NCBI GenBank assembly: GCA_000316135.1
Contig: JH994041.1
Coordinates: 46,891-61,220 of the forward strand
Direction of reading: 5' to 3'
Source of the DNA: Trachipleistophora hominis
Taxonomy: Eukaryota > Microsporidia > Pleistophoridae
Length of the DNA: 14,330 nucleotides
The notes under the pieces were generated by a model. It was not told the DNA's origin and made no database searches. It saw only the letters and a list, made by a program, of their open reading frames with translations. Positions 7,370 to 14,330 of this stretch are shown in pieces; the stretch's first letter is position 1, and every line of letters begins with the position of its first letter. Both the position numbers and the translations under genes were made by a program.

Positions 7370-7708
7370 ATGGACTACGAATTACCATATTTCTGTCCTA
7401 TATTGTCCCCTCGATACTTCATAGCTTGTTTATTTTGTCCATGTGTCATATCATCGATACTTTATAGCCGGATTTTTCGTGGCGTGCATTTCACATTATT
7501 TGGATGCCTATGTATACCTTTTGCCGCGTATGGTGTCAGAAGATATGTAATAACCACTCTTATGTATCAAGAAGATCCAGAAATAAGTATTCTTAAAAGT
7601 CTTTGCTGCCTTAATTCTTTTGTACAAGACCTGCATGAGATGGAAATTAACCGAATTGGTATTTTTAAATACTACAAAGATGAACCAGAGCCTGATGAGT
7701 TACTCTAA
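7370..7708 (+). CDS. PLAC8-family cysteine-rich membrane protein
   Basis: A 112-aa protein matching the PLAC8 (PCR/cornifelin/FW2.2) pattern. A first cysteine cluster, CLFCPCV (20-26), is followed by a hydrophobic stretch to about 55, then GVRRYVITTLMY (55-66) in the place of the family's R-x-x-IR-x-x-Y segment. Next come a short acidic spacer (68-71) and LCCLNSFVQDLHEME (78-92), corresponding to the CC-x-x-C-x-x-x-Q-x-x-EL motif; one cysteine of the usual second cluster is Ser or Asn here. In plants and fungi relatives affect metal (Cd, Zn, Ca) handling or cell size and are membrane proteins, so a role in metal export or membrane homeostasis is inference. The tail is acidic (DEPEPDE, 104-110). 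The C-run favours the second Met; the start at 7352 would add six residues. AATAAA at 7859-7864 could serve as the polyadenylation signal. Confidence 0.78.
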   Translation: MDYELPYFCPILSPRYFIACLFCPCVISSILYSRIFRGVHFTLFGCLCIPFAAYGVRRYVITTLMYQEDPEISILKSLCCLNSFVQDLHEMEINRIGIFKYYKDEPEPDELL

Positions 7709-8282
7709 ATGCCATCAGTGCATGAAGTACCGTAAATACTTTGAGATAAATGACGATCTGGCACCATGATAATGTTGGCAAGCTGAGAATGTGCAAAATA
7801 GGAGGTAGCAGATGTTGTGAAAATGTATATAATGGAATATTCTCACAGCGTGAATGTTAATAAACTTAATCGAAAATTGTCATTGTTTTTTACCATAATC
7901 AGTCATTTGTTACGGACAATAACTTGCTCGCATATTTTATTTGTATATGTTTGTTATGTTCCCCTATTCTAGCAAAAAAATTTTGTTCAATAAAAATATC
8001 CACTTTTTGTGCCAATGCTTTAATGAAAAATCATTATTTCAAATTTTATACAAATTGATTTCATAAATAAAAACAATGAATTAGTAACTCGTGTTAAATT
8101 CAAAATCGAAGAAACTTCTGTTTAATGGGATCATATCTGCTGATCAAAACATAGGTTTATATAAATGAAAGAGACAGGTTTTAAATCCTTAATTAACACC
8201 TATACCTGTAATACATGTTCTCAATCTCAATGATTTTCTCCTATAAAAATAAACTAATCAACAATTTTATTAAAAACTAGCA
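7709..8282. other. Downstream region of the PLAC8-like gene
   Basis: The first 150 bases remain GC-richer than the deserts and contain a 36-codon + ORF at 7750-7860 with several Cys (KIGGSRCCENVYNG at 17-30). It has no C-run and ends just before AATAAA, so it is more likely 3'UTR than gene. The remainder is AT-rich with no supported feature. Confidence 0.4.
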
Positions 8283-8310
8283 GCACTATTCCGTTTCTAG
8301 AACGCAAGTT
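8283..8310. repeat. Diverged repeat A, copy 2
   Basis: Partner of 4330-4357 (about 23 of 28 bases identical, same orientation). On the minus strand it keeps the reading NLRSRNGIV, but a TAG lies a few codons upstream and there is no ATG, so if it was once coding it is now broken. Relative to copy 1 there is a small gap at the start of the frame. Confidence 0.4.
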
Positions 8311-9453
8311 TATATTGATGCGTAACTACAATAAAATTTGACCAGTTGTGACTTTATTTTTATTTTCCTTTGTTCTATTCTCATGCTTTTATTCCTTGGT
8401 AAATTTTTAAAAATGAACTGGCGACTGCTGGCGATAGTTTCTCTAAATATTTCAAATAAAAGATTGCAGTGTATGTTTCAAAACATGAGAATTACGAATG
8501 ATTAGTAGTTTGCAACTCGCCGCCAAAGTATAGAGTAAAACTTTTTAAGTTTTGTTCACACAGATTAACCGCTTTCAAACCCTCTTTCTGTTAATACTTA
8601 TGATTATTGTTATTATAAAACCATTAGATCGTCAACGTTTCTTATCTTGCCCATTAAATTTTAGTTTTTTCACTTCACGAAAAAGGTAATTTCATGCCAC
8701 TCGTGTCAATGTGACAGTTATTCGTAGTAAGACTTAATTTACTTTTTTTCAAATTGGTAGCCATAATTTTCAATCTAAAGTCACTATTTTTATGTTAAAA
8801 TCAATTCAGTCTTGAGAAAATTTCAGGCTATTTACAAGTTCTAACAAGCTTTAATCTCAATCTAAGAGATAACTTGACGAGTTATTACTTTAGAAAAATT
8901 ACATTTGCGCATTTTCAGCTGTCCCCTAATTGCTTAAATCGTTTTTGCGTACACCTTTCTATGAATTTTGAAGCGAATTCTATATTACCAGTCCGTATTT
9001 ATTACTGTTTAATGACCATTTTTAGTCTCCTATAGATTTTTACTATTAAAAATGCTGATACTCTAAAATAAGATTGCAAATTTACGTTTCTGTGTACTTG
9101 CAGTGTATAGGAATAAATAGGATAAACTTTGTGTAATAGGAACACCTGACGAAAAGGAGGCCTTACAATCTGCTCGTTTCTCTAAACAAAACTGTTCATT
9201 TAACATCCATAAAGTCAAAAAAATGTTTACTGCTGATGTACAATGGGTATAACTACATCGTTTATACGTTATCATAATGAAATATCATCGTCTGTTAAAC
9301 CATTTAAATTCTGTTCTAATGAACCCGTAGCGTTTTACAAAGAAGTATGTGTTTCTCCAATCCTTGACACGCACTATTTTTCATTTTTTGTGTATTCACC
9401 GTTAACATTGTTGTAAATTTTGTTTGTATCAATATCAAATTGAAAGTTTCGAC
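8311..9453. other. AT-rich gene desert
   Basis: No supported gene. The CTGGCGA heptamer is directly repeated at 8418-8424 and 8428-8434, inside a 30-codon + ORF (8413-8505, begins MNWRLLAIVSL) without a start signal. A 70-codon minus-strand ORF at 9063-9275 has no C-run, no recognisable domain and background composition; I regard it as chance. Confidence 0.45.
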
Positions 9454-9486
9454 GGTCATGGTCATAAAATTGCTCGGTCCGAGCAA
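9454..9486. promoter_or_regulatory. Tandem GGTCAT and 17-bp palindrome
   Basis: GGTCAT occurs twice in tandem (9454-9465). Five bases later comes a perfect interrupted palindrome, TTGCTCGG-T-CCGAGCAA (9470-9486), with 8-bp arms and a single central base. A one-base centre suits a dimeric protein site better than an RNA hairpin. It lies about 250 nt upstream of the LOTUS-like gene and just left of repeat B copy 2. CGG/CCG half-sites are typical of fungal zinc-cluster regulators, but attributing it to one is speculation. Confidence 0.4.
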
Positions 9487-9500
9487 AATCATTTACCACT

Positions 9501-9645
9501 TCTTTTGTTCGAAAGATCGTTTAATTAATTCTTAATACTACCCACACACCTAAACTACCTCTCCTGGCGTGCTGAACGCCGATCATGGTCTCAACGACCG
9601 TTGGTTCATTGAAATAATTTATCACTACTACGCCATTTAATACAT
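9501..9645 (+). repeat. Structured repeat B, copy 2
   Basis: Partner of 6841-6985. Hairpin 1 is GGCGT-GCTGA-ACGCC (9566-9580), fully paired; hairpin 2 is GGTC-TCAAC-GACC (9587-9599), also fully paired. The loop GCTGA is identical in both copies, while two stem pairs differ by double substitution. It ends about 90 nt before the start of the 356-aa gene and overlaps a 71-codon minus-strand ORF whose frame is not conserved in the other copy. It may be a small RNA gene, a structured transcribed repeat or a mobile-element remnant. Confidence 0.6.
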
Positions 9646-9720
9646 CCACATGGTTGATTGTGTCAAAATGATGCGATAAGAGCCGAAAAACAAGAAAATA
9701 CACAAATATCTCAGCTCGTG

Positions 9721-9724
9721 CCCC
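9721..9724 (+). promoter_or_regulatory. CCC-like start signal of the LOTUS-like gene
   Basis: The order is GTGCCCCTCTTGGAAGCATGG: CCCC, ten bases, then the ATG at 9735. It supports the annotated start. Confidence 0.6.
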
Positions 9725-9734
9725 TCTTGGAAGC

Positions 9735-10805
9735 ATGGAAAACGAAGAATCGCTCAGTATCTCAACAGATGAGGAGGATTACGTGCCATCGAACAAAACA
9801 GTTGCTAGAACAGCACTTTCAAACAACATAAGCAAGCAAAATGCAAAATCGGGTAAAAACCGGAACAAACCGGCAAATATGACGACGAACAACGACATAA
9901 ACACATATACAGAGCTCAAGGATAAAATAAGAGAATGTTTCGGTGACGGCATCGTTGTACCTGTTATGTCTCTCAACATGTTGTACTGTGAGAGACACAC
10001 AACAATGTTTGATTACAAGAAAGGGCCATGCCGGAAGGGAAAGTATCACGGGCACAAAACGCTGACAAATTTTCTCACGTGCTGTGATGACAGCTTTGCA
10101 CTGCTTAACTACAAAACGTTGTTCGTTATGAGAAGGGATAAAGCAGCAACAGAACTGACACGAAAGCGGTTAGAAATGCACTACAAGAATGTGAAGAAGA
10201 ACGACGAATTGGGACTTCTTCACCTCGAAATCATGATAATAAACATGTTTGCGATGAAAACGAGTGTGCCGATCGATGATTTAGAGAAGGTGTTTTATGA
10301 CGTGTACAAGGTTGAGATATCGGAGTTCTGTAAGAAGCACAGCGTGCTGAGAACGCTTCAGATTCTGAATTCGCCTAACATGGTGGTGAGCATATCACAG
10401 AAGCACAATAACGTTGTATGCATACCAACGTTCAGGAAGGAGTTTAGCGATTACAAGAAGCGTGCCGATGAGTATGCGCAGGTTCTCAATGTTGAAGATA
10501 ACATTCTAAGACCGCAGGTAGTGAGCTGTAGTCCACCGTCTCATCAGAACAAAAAAAAAGACGGTGAATATAAATCAAGGGGATGCGAGCTCTTTAAAAA
10601 CGAGAAACTTAACAATTTGCTAACGCTTGCCGATATTAACGTTCCAAGATCAATCCAGAAACGAACAACGAGTATACCACGCCCCAGCGAACTATATAAA
10701 GAGTTGGAATGTGATATAGGTGTTGATCCGGCATGGTCTTATATCCTTCAGGCGCTCAACATGGATGGAGAAGAGGATGCGTTCATAGACATAAATAAAG
10801 GATGA
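9735..10805 (+). CDS. 356-aa protein, two LOTUS/OST-HTH-like modules
   Basis: Certainly coding: long, with codon use and G+C well above background and a CCCC start signal. The N-terminus (1-58) is acidic, then Asn/Lys-rich and probably disordered. Two segments follow the same helix-helix-wing pattern. Segment 1 (59-133) runs ELKDKIRECFGDG, a loop, MSLNMLYCERH, then FDYKKG, HKTLTNFL and FALLNYKTLFVM. Segment 2 (160-232) runs LLHLEIMIINMF, VPIDDLEKVFYDVYKVEI, VLRTLQILN and MVVSI-to-VVCIP. Spacing and hydrophobic pattern resemble OST-HTH/LOTUS domains, which bind RNA or recruit DEAD-box helicases in other eukaryotes. Segment 1 has an inserted Cys/His/Lys-rich loop (95-107). The rest (235-356) has no recognised domain. 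The assignment is by eye; another winged-helix family or a microsporidia-specific fold is possible. Repeat B copy 2 lies just upstream. Confidence 0.5.
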   Translation: MENEESLSISTDEEDYVPSNKTVARTALSNNISKQNAKSGKNRNKPANMTTNNDINTYTELKDKIRECFGDGIVVPVMSLNMLYCERHTTMFDYKKGPCRKGKYHGHKTLTNFLTCCDDSFALLNYKTLFVMRRDKAATELTRKRLEMHYKNVKKNDELGLLHLEIMIINMFAMKTSVPIDDLEKVFYDVYKVEISEFCKKHSVLRTLQILNSPNMVVSISQKHNNVVCIPTFRKEFSDYKKRADEYAQVLNVEDNILRPQVVSCSPPSHQNKKKDGEYKSRGCELFKNEKLNNLLTLADINVPRSIQKRTTSIPRPSELYKELECDIGVDPAWSYILQALNMDGEEDAFIDINKG

Positions 10806-10906
10806 GTGTGCTATGGCAGGTGTTTATGGTTGGTTGTGGCATATATTTGTGTTTTATCGCCTATTTTCATGAATTAATGAGTGTGTGCGATAGAAAAGGC
10901 TTGTGA
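10802..10906 (+). CDS. Possible 34-aa membrane mini-protein overlapping a stop codon
   Basis: The frame starts inside the stop of the 356-aa gene (ATGA overlap: ATG 10802-10804, TGA 10803-10805). It encodes 34 aa with one hydrophobic span (about 4-22, LWQVFMVGCGIYLCFIAYF) and a short polar tail (DRKGL). Size and layout recall single-span mini-subunits such as OST4 of oligosaccharyltransferase, but there is no diagnostic residue. G+C is coding-like to its end and drops after it. It lacks its own C-run. Alternatives are a frameshift extension of the upstream protein or a chance ORF. Confidence 0.28.
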   Translation: MSVLWQVFMVGCGIYLCFIAYFHELMSVCDRKGL

Positions 10907-11710
10907 GAGAATAAAATCGATTTTTAAAAAATTGACCTGTTAATACGTGCGTATGCTATTCGCTTTAAGCGGTTGAGTTCAAAAACAGCACCAATCGTTT
11001 AAAATTTATTCAGTGAGGAGGAATAATTTTTGCTTCAAGCGATAGTACATGACAAACTAATCTATTTAGGAAATGTTTTGTTTTAGATTTTAAGCGATCC
11101 GTTCCTTGTTCATCCTTTCGCTGTGTGACGTGTTTCTTGTGTTATTGTATTTATCTTAAGTATTGCAGAAGGCAAATACCTCTTTCGATATTTCAGTTAG
11201 AAGTCGTGCACGTTGAACCTTGTAATTTTTATTGTTTCAATACATCTCTTATTCACAGAGGCTATGAAGATAGAAGTACAAGATATTCTTGTTTATAAGT
11301 TATTACATGCGTAACATAAAGAAACTATGCTAAATACGTCCCAGAAAGAGTATATTATATGTTAATAACCAGTTTATTAGTGTTTGTGCATTTTAGCGCG
11401 AGAAATGGCGCCACTGAATGTGCTAATAAACTGCTTTAAGCACCGCTAATCAGCGTTGTAAAATATTAAAAAAAAATGATAAATCTTATCTTGGTCATAC
11501 CAATAGAGATAAATTTTTCTTGGAAATGCCTGTATTCTGCGGTTATCCCCGTTGACAAAGATGAACTTGATGTTTCAACAACCATAAAGAATAATAAATG
11601 ATTTAATATTCATTCTAAACTTCATCTAAAGTTTGTTGTCCCAAAGTACGTTATAATCATTTTCTATCGTTCATCTAGAAAAGCTTTCCGAGACGTTTTG
11701 CGTGGTATTC
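10907..11710. other. Intergenic region with repeated GCTTYAAGC palindromes
   Basis: No secure gene. CGCTTTAAGCG (10961-10971), TGCTTCAAGC (11031-11040), TTTTAAGCG (about 11087-11095) and TGCTTTAAGCA (11432-11442) share a palindromic GCTT-AAGC core and cluster within 500 bases. A 41-codon + ORF (11476-11601) ends PVDKDELDVSTTIKNNK, and a 26-codon + ORF at 11359 follows a CCC by 16 nt. Neither is convincing. Confidence 0.4.
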
Positions 11711-11890
11711 TTAGAAATCATCAACCGAGAACGTGATGATTTCAAGCACTCTATTATCGCTCGTCTTCTGTTTAACAAATATATCGTATGTCGTGATATA
11801 AATGCCCAGAAATGTGCTCGTGAGCGCTAATATAAATATTATTTTCAGTCCTAAGTTTTCTTCTATGTCCGAGATATTTATACTGCTCAT
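11711..11890 (-). CDS. Small single-span membrane protein (59 aa)
   Basis: A 59-codon minus-strand ORF in a clear GC-rich island surrounded by AT-rich DNA, with codon use (ATC, ACG, AGC, CTG) like the neighbouring exchanger gene. It has an acidic N-terminus with DIEENLG (8-14), one hydrophobic span (about 15-34, LKIIFILALTSTFLGIYI), a short Lys-containing stretch (39-43) and a C-terminus ending ITFSVDDF. An in-frame stop four codons upstream makes the Met at 11890 the first possible start. I do not recognise the family; single-span ER or translocon-type small subunits have this size. No C-run precedes it, and a second frame is open for 42 codons from the ATG 14 nt upstream, so the frame choice rests on codon use and the membrane span. 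It is divergent from the exchanger gene. Confidence 0.55.
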   Translation of the reverse strand: MSSINISDIEENLGLKIIFILALTSTFLGIYITTYDIFVKQKTSDNRVLEIITFSVDDF

Positions 11891-12305
11891 AAAAAATCAT
11901 TTTCTTCGTCTTTTAAGTGTTTTAAAAATGTGAAACAATAATTTCGTTGATTATTAGTCAAAAGATATCAAAATGCCTAGAGAAGAAGAAACGCACACGA
12001 TCCGATTTTATTTGTCGTTCAAACATTACGTGCATGCTTAAGTTGTTAGTACAGGACTGTCTATAATTTAATTGTAATCATTTTTACCATTCGTTACCTC
12101 ATCTAATTGTTTGATATTTCAGTGCACGAAAGCACTGCAATTTATGAGGTGATAAATTGGACCTGTAAATTGAAAAACAAAATAAATAATTTCCTTTCTT
12201 TTACAATAATTATCGGAGTGAGGAAGTTTATTTTAGCGCAGACACGCAGTTTCTATTCGGCCGAGTGATCACAAGCGGAGTGAACATAAACAAAATAAAC
12301 AAACA
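11891..12305. promoter_or_regulatory. Divergent promoter region with hairpin and heptamer repeats
   Basis: This is the space between the minus-strand small membrane protein and the + strand exchanger. It contains the hairpin CAGTGC-ACGAAA-GCACTG (12120-12137, 6 bp). Closer to the exchanger there are three direct copies of C[GC]GAGTGA: 12214-12221, 12261-12268 and 12276-12283. Repetition within 70 bases just upstream of a gene suggests binding sites, which is inference. Confidence 0.35.
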
Positions 12306-12308
12306 CCC
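12306..12308 (+). promoter_or_regulatory. CCC-like start signal of the exchanger gene
   Basis: The order is ACACCCTTTTGTATGG: CCC, six bases, then the ATG at 12315. Confidence 0.7.
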
Positions 12309-12314
12309 TTTTGT

Positions 12315-13601
12315 ATGGGGATTATCAACACGTTCTACGATCTTCCAGTACCGTTCAACTATGCTGCCGTGCTTGTGCTCAATATGTTCATGCTGTTCAG
12401 CGGGTACCTCCTTGTAGACGAGTATCTGATGCAGTATCTCGATAACGCTGTCAAGCAGACGAAGCTGCAATCTGAGCTCGTGGCCATAATTTTTTTAAAC
12501 ATTGGAAACGGCCTTCCCGAACTAATCACAGGCTTCCTCTGTGGACAGAAGGACCTTCTATGTGCGATATACTGTTCAATCGGCGGAATGCTGTTTATCA
12601 TAACTGTAGTTCTTGGATCAGCCATTCTCTTCAAGTCTAAAACTGTTGAAATCAAGAACAGCCTGTTCTACAAGAATATTATGTTCCTATTCTTGTCCTA
12701 CTCCTTGCTCACATGTATTCTCATACGAGAGGCTGTAAATATATTCATTGCGCTCTTCATGGTCGGCACCTATGCTGTTTTCCTTGTTCACTCCGTGGTG
12801 AACAACCGAAACGATACCGAAGAGATTGAAACTGTACAACACGCCGTTGGTAGTAACAAGTACAGGAAGGTGGTACACTGGTGTTTGTATCCGCTCAGAA
12901 AATTGTTTGATATCTCTTTGATCAACCAAAAAGCTACCAGTACACCTTTGGCACTCTACTTGTGTTCCGTATTCGCAAATTTCATTGTGTTCAGTTACCT
13001 TCTCGGATGCCTCTCAAAAAAAGTGTTTTTCATTGCGGTGCCGGTTCTTCTTCTGCTGAGTGCTGTTCTTTACTTCTTTGATACCATCACGCCCAACAAA
13101 ATGATTATGAACTGCTATAGCATGTTTATCGCAATTTTATGGATATTTTTTACGTCTGATACGATCGTAAATCAAATAGAAATGGTGAGCGAGCGGTTCA
13201 ACATGTCTAAAGAACTCTCATCCTTGGTATTTCTTGCATTCGGCAATTCTTTCGCAGACCTGGTCACAAACAGTATCGCCGCTAGGAAAGGTTTGGTGAA
13301 AACGGCGGTATCCAGCTCGATGACCAGCCCGATACACAACATTCTGTTCAATTTTGGCCTGCTGCTGTCGTATTTTACGCTATCGAATGGAACGATAGTT
13401 CTTCACAGTGTGCGTAATGCCATGTTTACAGTGTTTCCAATCGTGTTCGTCCCCATAGCGCTTTTTATCATATCGTTTAATTACGAAATAAGGAATAGAA
13501 AACTGGAGATTGAACTTGCATACACCCTCTTCGTGATATATGGCCTGTTCATTTGTTTGTTAGGTATGGAGTTCTACCTCGGAGACTACGGTAGAAAGTG
13601 A
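12315..13601 (+). CDS. Cation/Ca2+ exchanger, CCX (NCLX-like) type
   Basis: A 428-aa multi-pass transporter of the Ca2+/cation antiporter superfamily, predicted to exchange Ca2+ for Na+, K+ or H+ across an organelle or plasma membrane. About twelve hydrophobic spans are visible, split by a hydrophilic loop (about 162-208). The two inverted alpha repeats are clear. Alpha-1 has NIGNGLPELITGF (62-74) followed by CSIGGMLFIITVVLGSAI (87-104). Alpha-2 has FGNSFADLVTNSIAARKG (309-326) followed by SPIHNILFNFGLLLSY (338-353). The ion-binding acidic residues E69 and D315 are present. GNG-PE and GNS-x-DL fit the CCX branch (GNGAPD, GNS-GDL) better than NCX/NCKX (GSSAPE, GTS-PD). The protein is somewhat shorter than typical CCX (about 500-700 aa), mainly in the central loop and N-terminus. 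A CCC six bases before the ATG supports the start. Three C[GC]GAGTGA heptamers lie upstream. Confidence 0.88.
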   Translation: MGIINTFYDLPVPFNYAAVLVLNMFMLFSGYLLVDEYLMQYLDNAVKQTKLQSELVAIIFLNIGNGLPELITGFLCGQKDLLCAIYCSIGGMLFIITVVLGSAILFKSKTVEIKNSLFYKNIMFLFLSYSLLTCILIREAVNIFIALFMVGTYAVFLVHSVVNNRNDTEEIETVQHAVGSNKYRKVVHWCLYPLRKLFDISLINQKATSTPLALYLCSVFANFIVFSYLLGCLSKKVFFIAVPVLLLLSAVLYFFDTITPNKMIMNCYSMFIAILWIFFTSDTIVNQIEMVSERFNMSKELSSLVFLAFGNSFADLVTNSIAARKGLVKTAVSSSMTSPIHNILFNFGLLLSYFTLSNGTIVLHSVRNAMFTVFPIVFVPIALFIISFNYEIRNRKLEIELAYTLFVIYGLFICLLGMEFYLGDYGRK

Positions 13602-14099
13602 ATGCCTACAATATTCTTGTTAAATAGAAAAGGTAATTAAACCTAGTACATCAGCATCTTTTATTTTGTTAATGGTAATATATTTTTCATTCAGGGCACT
13701 AGAACATGCTTTCCTAGTTAAAAGAGCAATTTGGATCAAACCGGAATGCACCAAGCTTTTATCTGTATGAATTAGTAATTAGTTGCTGTTGTTTTATCAT
13801 CTTAAACATAACTAAATAAGATTATCCTTTATTTCTCTAAAACCAACAGAATCTTTTGTTCATACCACGTTATCTACTGAGAAACTCGCTTACAATCTAA
13901 TGTCAACCTTTCTGATGCATTAGCATCAGCTAATGTTTATTGAACCTTTATTGGCATCCACGAAGATCACATACAGTAATACATTCCGATCATCTATTAA
14001 TTAAATAACTATACTTTATATAATATATACAAATATATAACTAATTCTAAGACATAAACGTCAAAGATATCGACTAGTTTTATTAATAAATCAAGATTT
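13602..14099. other. Intergenic region with overlapping hairpins
   Basis: No gene seen. At 13912-13929, CTGATGC-ATTA-GCATCAG is a perfect 7-bp hairpin. Overlapping it at 13918-13935, CATTAGC-ATCA-GCTAATG is a second perfect 7-bp hairpin. They share bases and cannot form together. No T run follows closely. Confidence 0.45.
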
Positions 14100-14270
14100 C
14101 TATGATTGGTCGTTGATTACGAAAAGAAAAAACCCGGTTAAAATACAGACAATATATGATAAATTAAAATATATGATCAGTGCGATTGCATGTTTATGCC
14201 GGTATAGCATCATCAACGCCATGCTGTGAGCATATTCTGCTGAATACCTTTCAAAATTCTTATTAAACAT
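14100..14270 (-). CDS. Possible 56-aa membrane protein
   Basis: A 56-codon minus-strand ORF in a GC-richer patch near the window end. The N-terminal third is polar (FNKNFERYSAEYAHS, 2-16), followed by MALMMLYRHKH (17-27) and a hydrophobic stretch (about 28-52) that could make one long or two short membrane segments, ending INDQS. The Met at 17 is an alternative start. No C-run is present before either Met and I recognise no family. ORFs of this length arise by chance a few times in such a window; the local G+C and the hydrophobic segment are the only support. Confidence 0.35.
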   Translation of the reverse strand: MFNKNFERYSAEYAHSMALMMLYRHKHAIALIIYFNLSYIVCILTGFFLFVINDQS

Positions 14271-14330
14271 GTTTGCCACTTTAGTTACAATTTTAACGTT
14301 CTATTTCTTTTAGTAAAAAAGTATTTAATT

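Noticed and set aside
9063..9275. 70-codon minus-strand ORF
   Set aside because: Background composition, no start signal, no domain; a chance ORF of this length is expected about once in such a window.
9521..9736. 71-codon minus-strand ORF over repeat B copy 2
   Set aside because: The frame is not conserved in repeat B copy 1 (indels, substitutions not favouring third positions), so the repeat is better explained by structure than by coding.
1..14330. tRNA, rRNA, CRISPR array, insertion sequence or telomeric repeats
   Set aside because: I looked for T-loop-like GGTTCRA strings with a pairing stem, rRNA core motifs, regularly spaced repeats and transposase motifs, and found none that held up by eye; a tRNAscan-SE run would settle the tRNA question.

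Overview
The window looks like a piece of a microsporidian nuclear genome. Its recognisable proteins are eukaryotic and unusually short: signal peptidase subunit SPC12, the TFIIH/CAK subunit TFB3/MAT1, ribosomal protein eS21, a PLAC8-type cysteine-rich protein and a CCX-type cation/Ca2+ exchanger. All six confidently called genes have a C-run (CCC or CCCC) 0-10 nt upstream of the start codon, the 'CCC-like' start signal described for microsporidia. Coding islands of moderate GC sit in very AT-rich DNA, and intergenic stretches reach 2 kb. That suggests a lineage with an expanded genome (Trachipleistophora/Vavraia-like) rather than an Encephalitozoon-like compact one. The genus is inference only.

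Layout. At 1-1522 there is no recognised gene, but the first 80 bases hold a large stem-loop followed by seven T. SPC12 (+) lies at 1523-1780, followed by an unidentified basic protein (-, 1921-2385) and a doubtful 68-aa ORF (-, 2496-2702). A desert of about 2 kb follows, with a cluster of hairpins at 4381-4504. TFB3 (-) and eS21 (-) sit head to tail, only 78 nt apart. After another desert come the PLAC8-like gene (+, 7370-7708), a third desert, and a 356-aa protein (+, 9735-10805) with two predicted winged-helix modules resembling OST-HTH/LOTUS domains. Next are a mini-ORF overlapping its stop codon, a 59-aa membrane protein (-, 11711-11890), the CCX exchanger (+, 12315-13601) and a possible 56-aa membrane protein (-, 14100-14270).

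The genes do not form a pathway: they cover secretion, transcription/cell cycle, translation and ion transport. The C-run rule is most useful for choosing starts. It moves the starts of TFB3, eS21 and the PLAC8-like protein downstream of the longest ORF, and each corrected N-terminus suits its family better or is simpler.

Most worth a second look: (1) a diverged non-coding repeat (6841-6985 and 9501-9645) with two hairpins, each showing a paired compensatory change between copies; (2) the double LOTUS-like protein; (3) small membrane proteins of 34-59 aa; (4) structured loci at 3-79 and 4381-4504.
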